From Setaria digitata (taxonomy: Eukaryota; Nematoda; Chromadorea; Rhabditida; Setariidae), in NCBI GenBank assembly GCA_003640385.1, contig RCAB01000408.1, positions 1 through 58,359 of the forward strand: a stretch of 58,359 bases of DNA, in the 5' to 3' direction. Made by a program: the position numbers and the translations under genes. The notes under the pieces are model-generated. The model did not search any database. It was not told where the DNA came from and saw only the letters and a list, made by a program, of their open reading frames with translations. Each line of letters begins with the position of its first letter. Position 1 is the first letter of the stretch. Below, piece by piece: positions 51,310-58,359 of this stretch.

Positions 51310-54300
51310 TTAATCAGAAGTGCTTCGACGAAGTGGCATATGCAGTTCCAGAATGCGAGCAAAAACTTCTCGATTTAGCAACTTGTAAGCCATCGTCAAA
51401 ACCTTTCCCGCCATTTTGTCAAAAAAATCATGATTGGCCCAGAATATGTCATGTCCAAACTCCAAACCCATTCCAAAATCCTTCTCATCATTTGCAAACC
51501 AAAATTACCATGATAAGCAGTGATCTTCATTAGAATTTCACTTTCTTTTCCTTCTAATTATAAGCTTAATAAGAGAGATATACGAATTCGACATAAACTT
51601 TTATTCTTAGAAAATTACCTGGACACGGCTGACAATGTCCATTATTTTTTCCAGCTTCTTCTGTTTCTGCTCTCCACTGCTTGCATTAACTACTGAAGTT
51701 ATCAAGTCCTTTAATTTTCCTAGAACAATATCAAAACATTACATTCATACGTATTCTATCAAAAACACGCCACTATTCTTATTCGAATCAAAACCTGTCT
51801 TTTCGCGCAATGGTCTGTATCCGACGCCGTTAACAATTTCAACACGTATTCCAATCCCATGAAATGGCAAACCAACGGTTTCTTTCTTGCGAGATTTAGT
51901 AATCGTTCTCACGTGCGCCGTGAAGACATTATAGTGTTCTAAATGCAAATTATTAAAAAAATAAATAAGTAAAAATAAAAAGAGATGGAGAGAAAACTCA
52001 ATAATTTTCCTGAAAACTTTCGAGACAAACTCACCGACCCAATCTCTCGAAAAGAAACTTCGATATTTAGCTGGCAAAATACCTCCAATCAAATGTGCAA
52101 TCATGAAAAAAGGATCAACAGCACCAACAATAACACATTTTGGAAAATGGACAGCATTGTCTACATGAACGAGAAGCGGCTTTTCGGTATTGGGTTCATC
52201 TCTGAAAACCAAATTCCAATTCCCTTCATTTACGTTAAAACTTCGCAACTTACTTCGCTCTTTCAAAATTCAAACAAGTGAAAATCAACAAAATTTCGCC
52301 ATATCGCATATAATTCAAAAGTGTGTCTATATTAAGAGCTAACCAGGGCAACCATTCATTTATTGGCTTTAGGTTTTCTAATGCAGAAAGAACTGTATCC
52401 CAGGAAACAACTTTCAAACTTGTTAATAATAACAGCCGCAAAATCTCTAGTGATCTCACACCATATTTTAAATATCAGAGAAGTATGGTTGATTAAGAAT
52501 CAGTACTATTCTGCTCCTCCTAATTATATGCTGTTAGATCCAAGTTTTATAAAATTGATAAATTGGGAAGATTACAGAAAGCAATGTAATAACTTTACTG
52601 GTAACTTACAATTTAAAGAGTAATTTTTTCAAACTCACTTCGCAACCACTGCATAATGGAACAAAATCGCTTCTCAAAAAATGATTTATAAATGCAGTTT
52701 AATATTTGTTCACAGTGCAGCAAATAAATAACACACCTCCAGTAGGCAAATCGACCGCCACTGTAAATTGCCAACGTCTGCATTTCTGGTAAGTCCGTAG
52801 GCTGTCTGTCGTGCAACAAACATTTTTCCGTGTCCGCATTTTTCAAATGTCCAGCAAGGTAATCGAATACTCCACAAAGTCGTAGAGATTTCAATCTTCC
52901 AAAAACCTCTGAAAGAGATTTGACTAGAAGGAACTGCACTATAAGACTTTAATATCGCACAGTTCAATCGCATTCCCTGGCTAATTTCGATCAACTGATT
53001 AACAGAAAAGACAATGAAATGGAACTAGCATGAAATATACGATCACTCTACTAACTGATCACAATGTGAAGCAATAATAAGCGTATACAAATAAGTAGTA
53101 CTTATGACACCTGAGAAAACATAAGAAAATCTAACCCACATGCATTTCTGAATAAAAATCTGAGGAATTAGATTAAGTATTTTACTGCAGAAACATAGCA
53201 AAAAAACTAAAGCAGGAACTAATGAACTTTGGTATCGGTTGGAATCAGCATATTTCATTTAAAAACGAATGCGAAGGAAATAACTCGTTGATTAAAAATG
53301 TCAGTTCCTTCTGCATAAACTTATATATTATCTACTGTACAGTGAAATTACGCTTCCGATAGTTATGGTATATTGTTAATCACTAATTTCGTACAACTAT
53401 CTCTTCCCTGCACATTGGCAACTAGTTCAAAAACTAATGCTGGGGAAAAGTTTTCTAGAATGCTAGACAAGTGTTTTGACTAAATATATCGTGCACATTC
53501 TCTTATTAAACAGCAAACGAAATAATTGTCTTCCATAATTATTCATAAGGATTCTTATGAATGTAAAGACTACTTGAAAAAAAAAAAAAAAAAAATTAAA
53601 CACAAGCAATATTAGAAGTGGCTGGAAGAAACAAGGATGAAAGGCAAGTCAGGAATTCATACACTCTTGACTTCGAATGATTTTAAATATATTTGTATAC
53701 CATTCTTTTGCGAATTAAAAAAAAAAAGATGTCGTTAAATTGCGGAATAGACTCTAATATTAATTAAGAGTATTGTCAGCCAATTTGCCTGAACGGCAAC
53801 CATAATAAACAGCAGTATTCCATGGATGTTTCTGGATTCAAAAACTTGCCACATGGATTGCCGTCTCGCCCCGCTAACATTTGGACATGCTTCCAAAAAA
53901 CGAAGAATTCCTCGGGAAACAAGAACAGATACTTCGTCTCCAGATCTGCTTTTAGGACGTCAGACTCGAATGTAACACGTTTCCGTTTGGACTCCGATGA
54001 ACCCGGAGTATGCAAGGATGATCGACCAGTTACCTAAACGGAAAGAAAAAAAAAAGAAAAAATCACCACACATCATTCATTGAAGGTAATATAATTACCC
54101 ATTTCATCTCAAGTGCTCATCTCAACTCCTAAATCCTACTATAATTCTCTACCTGTTCAAATATAACCATATATTCCATTTCATATTAACTATTCATATA
54201 CTTCATTCTAAATTTCCAATCCTTTTTTAATCACAAAATAACATAATACATACACTTCGACTGGTGCCTTGGTCGGGTGATTCCGTAGTATCCTCGCAAG

Positions 54301-54322
54301 GCTCCTTACGCTTCTTATCCAT
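51310..54322 (-). CDS. HPF1: histone PARylation factor 1 (HPF1/C4orf27) homologue, 7 exons
   Basis: HPF1 completes the active site of PARP1/2 and directs ADP-ribosylation to serine after DNA damage, in the nucleus. Exons in reading order are 54322-54254, 54033-53850, 52908-52737, 52201-52035, 51938-51795, 51719-51619 and 51498-51310 (TAA). They sum to 1026 nt, giving 341 aa (human 346). The start ATG has an in-frame stop 10 codons upstream and no other ATG between. The N-terminus is Lys-rich (MDKKRKEP, SKRKRV). Family matches are KYLFLFPEEFFVFWKHVQML, LRLCGVFDYLAGH, LPEMQTLAIYSGGRFAYWRDE, CVIVGAVDPFFMIAHLI, TVGLPFHGIGIRVEIVNGVG, and the last exon FANDEKDFGMGLEFGHDIF. The catalytic Asp-Glu pair falls at residues 283-284, as in human. 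Oddities: a GC donor ends exon 2, and the last exon is preceded by GG, not AG. Confidence 0.9.
52254..52418 (-). other. candidate 55-codon cassette exon in HPF1 intron 3
   Basis: Inside the third intron lies an open 165-nt segment with a perfect GTAAGT donor and an AACAAG acceptor. Its phase (2 in, 2 out) fits the flanking HPF1 exons, so inclusion would insert 55 residues without a frameshift. The human protein has no insertion at this place. The encoded sequence is Leu-rich (LENLKPINEWLPWLALNI). It may be a chance open frame, an alternative exon or a lineage-specific insertion. Confidence 0.4.
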
Positions 54323-56459
54323 CCTTTCCGCCTTCACACGCTTAAAATCGTTACACCGTAAAACATGACAGCATATTATTGTAAATAATATCAAAATACT
54401 CACGTAAATAGACCATTAACGCAAAGCACAGCACCCCCTCACCTCAGCACACAAACAGCAAAGCAACATGAATGTACCGATTTGAAGTATCATATTTAAA
54501 TATTAAACCGCGCATTCACAATTATTTATGCTACAACAAAAGTTATATGTATGAAATTTCGATATCCCATGAGGAAAAATTTAATAAAATATGAACATAA
54601 CACATCTTAGGGTGAAGAGGAAATATGTTACGTCATGAAGATCAATGTATCGGAAAAATAGGTCATGTAGAGAGTGCATCTGTAACATAGTTTTCTCTCA
54701 TAAATTGAAGGCATTTAAGTTTTTGAAATCTGATAAAATATGATGGGTAAGTTAACTTTTATTCATCATTCTTCTTCCTTCCAAGTATTAATCTAATTTC
54801 TTTGATTGTTTATCAATATTAGACACTGCTGATACAACAGGAAGAAATGATTTATTTCTGACGTTATTCCATTTAGATCTTCTAATGTTTTACAATGCAA
54901 TACTTTATAAGTTTACATTTAAACCTAAACCTAAAAATAAAAAAAAAAAAAAAAAAACTAAAACTAAAAACGTTATCATATAGTTGGCATTTCCGATTAT
55001 CAAGTTATTTTGATACAGAACTTTTTCGAATGTTAAATATCAAATATGACTGTATGATGGTTCTCTGAAAAAAGAAACAAAAAGGAACATATTCCTGGTC
55101 ATAAACTTTCCCTCCAGTCCATTTCATGATCAGGTTGTACTGTTGTACTAGATATCATATAACCTTGACTGTAACCGATATGTAATGAATGTGTTGACCG
55201 GATCAATATACGATAATATTGTTTTCTCAGTTTCCTTTAAACTTTCAAAAATTCATCCGAAACAATATTATTTATTACAATTCTGAGAACATTTGTAAAA
55301 GTATTCAATCACGTTTAGTAGTTTTAAATGGGGCTGAAAATCAGTCACATTGATTGATGAAATTTTAAGATGGAAATAAATAATATTACAAATGTAACGG
55401 TAACACAGAATACAAATGATACTGCCGCAAGAAAAATTCGAAGAAAACTGATAATGATGATAATCATAGTAATGCAAATAATAGTAAAAATAATGATAAT
55501 TATGGAGGAAGTTTTATACAGTAATAAAATACATGCACCCATGAATCATGATTTATTTTAAAAGCATGCTGCAAATTTGCTTGCTTATTATGCAGCACTT
55601 ATCTAAGCACTGTCTATTATTGATGAACGAGATTGGAAATTAATTCAGTGCATGCTGCAATCAATGTGATTCACACCATTTATAAAAATAAATGATTTAT
55701 TTTATGAACAATTTTAATCAAACCCAAGAAACATTAGTGTTTAATAAAAATAAAGAGCAAAAATTAAATGAAGTGCTGTGAGCAAATTTTAATTGTCAAA
55801 TGAATTATGACGCGAAAATATTTAATCTAATTAGTATTTGAAGCTTAATGCTGATTAAATATGATGCATTTCATGACTAAATGCTTGGAAGATTGATTGA
55901 ATGGGAAAGTTGATTGATAAATGATATATGGAACGTCCATCAGGATATGAATCTTGTCAGTGTGTTGTTAATTTCGTGACCTTCAATCAAATATTGTTCA
56001 AAATTAGTTTAAATTCTTCCAAACTGTTGCTTTTTTAAATTTTCGAAATTTGATTCGATTCATTAAATATGTTTGCATTTTTATTTCAGCAGCAGACAAG
56101 GCATCTCATATTAATCATACAAGATTAATAAATAAATGATTAACATAATTGTTGATAATCATTCTGAAATGTAATTTACGGATAATCCTCACAACTGTAT
56201 TGCTATATGTCATTAAGTTATGCAACATCTTTTAATCATCGGATTATCAATAATTAATTCAAATGTAGATGATTAAAGAGGAAATATTACGATATATAAG
56301 TGAAATTTTTGTTTGGTAAATAACTTTATCATACAACAGTTTAATACAGTAAAGAATTTATTGCCATCAAGGGAAAATAAAAGGTATGAGCGGAGATTGA
56401 CAACGACGAAACGAATGAGATTAGAAGAGGACAGACAGGAGGACGGGAAATCAAGAATG
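54323..56459. other. intergenic, 5' flank of HPF1-like gene
   Basis: AT-rich sequence without a supportable exon. The HPF1 promoter should lie at the left edge; a short C-rich stretch occurs at about 54430-54450. Small open frames near 55.3-55.5 kb are Ile/Met-rich and compositional. Confidence 0.5.
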
Positions 56460-56720
56460 ACAGGGGGAGGGTGACAGGTGACAAACCCAATGATAATAAT
56501 AATAAGGAAGGTTAGCATATATGGTATAATTCGAGACAACAACGAGAAAGAAATATCGGGAAGTGAAAGTTGAAACTAAACGTCTCGTCTCGTCTTGTCA
56601 ACGAGGAGGAGGATGATGAGTGGGTGGAGTGGGTGGAGGGGGTGGAGGAAGACTGAAAGGCAAGAAAAAGGAGGAAGACAAACGAGGGATTGCGATTGCT
56701 GTGCTGAGGATGAAAGGTTG

Positions 56721-56790
56721 CTCTGGGGTAGGGTGGGGTGAGGTGCGGTGCGGTTCGGTGTAGTGCGGTCAAGTCGGGTCGAGTCGGATA
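56721..56790. repeat. degenerate GGTGCGG/GTCGG short repeats
   Basis: Tandem variants of GGTG, GGTGCGGT and GTCGGGTCGAGTCGG follow one another. The left part (GGGGTAGGGTGGGG) has three adjacent G tracts. Confidence 0.75.
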
Positions 56791-57093
56791 TTTCGCCTTA
56801 TCCGGCAGTGTGCAACGGTCTATGTTCCAGTCCGGCTTTACGTCTGCTATGGTCATTTGGTCATGACCTCAATTCAGAAGATTTTTGTCGTGCCGTCGCC
56901 ACATCATCCCTTCACGTCAGTTGGCCACTATAGGCAGTAGGCGGCGGGGGAGGGAGAAGACTGAAGGGGAAAAAAGGACGAGAACGGGACGGGATGCGAC
57001 AGGTAGATGGAAGGCAAGCAGTGAAGGTGGGCGACATATGTATCATCGCATGATGATGACATTCTTACACCTGTATTTCTCCTCCTTTCTGCA

Positions 57094-57123
57094 GCACCAC
57101 CACCACCACCACCATCACCACTA
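57094..57123. repeat. (CAC)n triplet repeat
   Basis: CAC triplets with few interruptions; gives a poly-His open frame that is not supported as a gene. Confidence 0.9.
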
Positions 57124-57300
57124 CCACCATCACCTACACCTTGAACCCCTCCAACCTCCTGCTACTCCTGTTCTCCCCCGCTTGTGCAGATTTCCCAGAG
57201 CACATTCCAACATCGAGAAAACTTTTTTCCCTCTTCTCCATCCCCTACCCTCACCTTTCCTCATCCTGATTTCTGTGAATTTAACCGTCTTTCCATCCTC

Positions 57301-57722
57301 ATCTCAACGATATTCAAATTTTATCACCAAATTGAAAATTATCGTTTTAACAATGACAATGCTAATCATATATTTTAGGTGATTTATTTGTCACTCTTTT
57401 ATTACTATTATTACTATTTTGAACAATACCCTACAGTCGATCAAATTGTCTTTGTTCTATTTCATTGTTGCCAATTGCCGATGTTGGTATTATTTACATG
57501 TACTTGCTAAACAAACAGCTTGTTAATTCGAAATATTTGTTTGATTATTCATTGTTGTTCGTGTAACGAAGGACGAAAATTGGACTTCTTTCAGCAACTA
57601 AATTTTGAAAATTTCTTTTTCTTTAAAAAACTCCCTTTTCAAATTTTTGCCATTTCTTGGAAAAGCTTTTCATAATATTCTCAAATAAACATTTTCTTTT
57701 TTTTTTCTTTTTATCTCAAAAA

Positions 57723-57760
<38 letters not shown>

Positions 57761-58359
57761 NCAGTTATATCTGGACAAATGTTCCAGAATGCTAGAAAGT
57801 TAAATACCGATGTTTATTGTTACTTCCACTTTGTTTTTCCTCCTTCTCTTCATCCTCTATTTGTGTTGTAGTGATCAGATTACAAATCATCGTAATTTAT
57901 TGACGGTGTCAAAAAGGAAGAAGTAATTTATCGTGTTATCAGAAGCAAATATGATTAATATAAAGTATAATTGGAAAAGAAAAAAAAAAAAATCATACAG
58001 ATCTATATTTCGTCGGTTATTATTATTATTTTTGAAATATTTTAAAAAACAAGCAAATTTTGAAACCAAAAAAAAAAATTAAAAACTATTTATCATAATA
58101 TGCATATTTACACAACTCCCCTTATATGCCATATTTACATTCATATATTCTTATATTTACATAAATAATTTATTTACCTTATTTATTTGTTAAAATATAT
58201 TTGAATAAATAAATAAATTAATTAATTAACAAGGAAATGTACAAATATATAAATAGCTCATTGAGCATATCTTCCACATGTACAATATAACATACAACTC
58301 ATCATTCAATAAGTTCAACATTATACATATATCCGTTATTCATAGATTTTTTTTTTTTT
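57301..58359. other. AT-rich end of the window
   Basis: Holds a poly-A run at 57724-57760 followed by a single N at 57761 (a contig join), AAAT/ATTA repeats at about 58196-58228, and a terminal T run. No exon is supported. Confidence 0.6.

Larger units (their letters stand above)
56460..57300. other. GC-richer island with opposite strand skews
   Basis: The plus strand is G/A-rich from about 56460 to 57040 and C/T-rich from about 57060 to 57300. It holds degenerate GGTGCGGT/GTCGG repeats at 56721-56790 and a CAC triplet run at 57094-57123. Open frames on both strands here are compositional and show no family features. It could be a promoter or first-exon region of a gene that lies beyond the window. 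Confidence 0.5.

Noticed and set aside
56885..57382. 165-codon plus-strand open frame with poly-His
   Set aside because: It runs through a CAC triplet repeat in a skewed, low-complexity island.

Overview
The window is AT-rich eukaryotic DNA. Its genes are split by short introns (about 80 to 900 bp) with T-rich 3' ends of the TTTTCAG type, and homopolymer and dinucleotide runs fill the non-coding parts. One gene has two DB modules (nematode Cys-rich domain) combined with FN3 and Ig domains, which marks the source as a nematode. The intron style and base composition suggest a spirurid or filarial worm, but that is inference. The window begins and ends in poly-T and has single N bases next to repeats, so it is a draft assembly.

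Layout. 0.5-6.4 kb, plus strand: a 12-exon gene for a Gly/Tyr/Ser-rich protein I do not recognise. 6.4-14 kb: intergenic, with one unexplained 369-nt open frame near 12.7 kb. 14-18.3 kb, minus: a 12-exon C2CD5 (CDP138) homologue. 20.2-21.8 kb, minus: a Rac GTPase (CED-10 type), complete in 4 exons. 23.97-26.24 kb, plus: a NudE/NUD-2 dynein regulator, complete in 8 exons and divergent from Rac. 26.2-34.6 kb: intergenic, with a cluster of microsatellites including about 300 bp of (GA)n. 34.6-37.2 kb, minus: a Stum/SPEC3-domain membrane protein, complete in 5 exons. 37.2-43.1 kb: intergenic, with an unmerged duplicate at an N. 43.1-44.06 kb, minus: three exons of an unrecognised gene. 47.5-49.2 kb, minus: a secreted DB-FN3-Ig-DB-FN3 protein in a single exon. 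51.3-54.3 kb, minus: an HPF1 (histone PARylation factor 1) homologue in 7 exons. 54.3-58.4 kb: intergenic, with a GC-richer, G-then-C skewed island.

The genes do not form an evident pathway or operon: same-strand neighbours are more than 1.8 kb apart. Several have known cytoskeletal, trafficking or signalling roles (Rac, NUD-2, C2CD5, Stum). HPF1 acts in DNA-damage ADP-ribosylation. I built all exon joins by hand from reading frame, phase and protein-family similarity. For the six recognised families all phases close, although one HPF1 acceptor reads GG instead of AG.

The most interesting signals are: (1) HPF1 with the catalytic Asp-Glu pair at residues 283-284, a non-AG acceptor directly in front of that exon, a GC-AG intron and a phase-compatible 55-codon cassette exon; (2) a patchwork of exon copies and an inverted copy of the window start inside an intron of the first gene; (3) an intron near 43.9 kb whose two ends form a 15-bp perfect stem.
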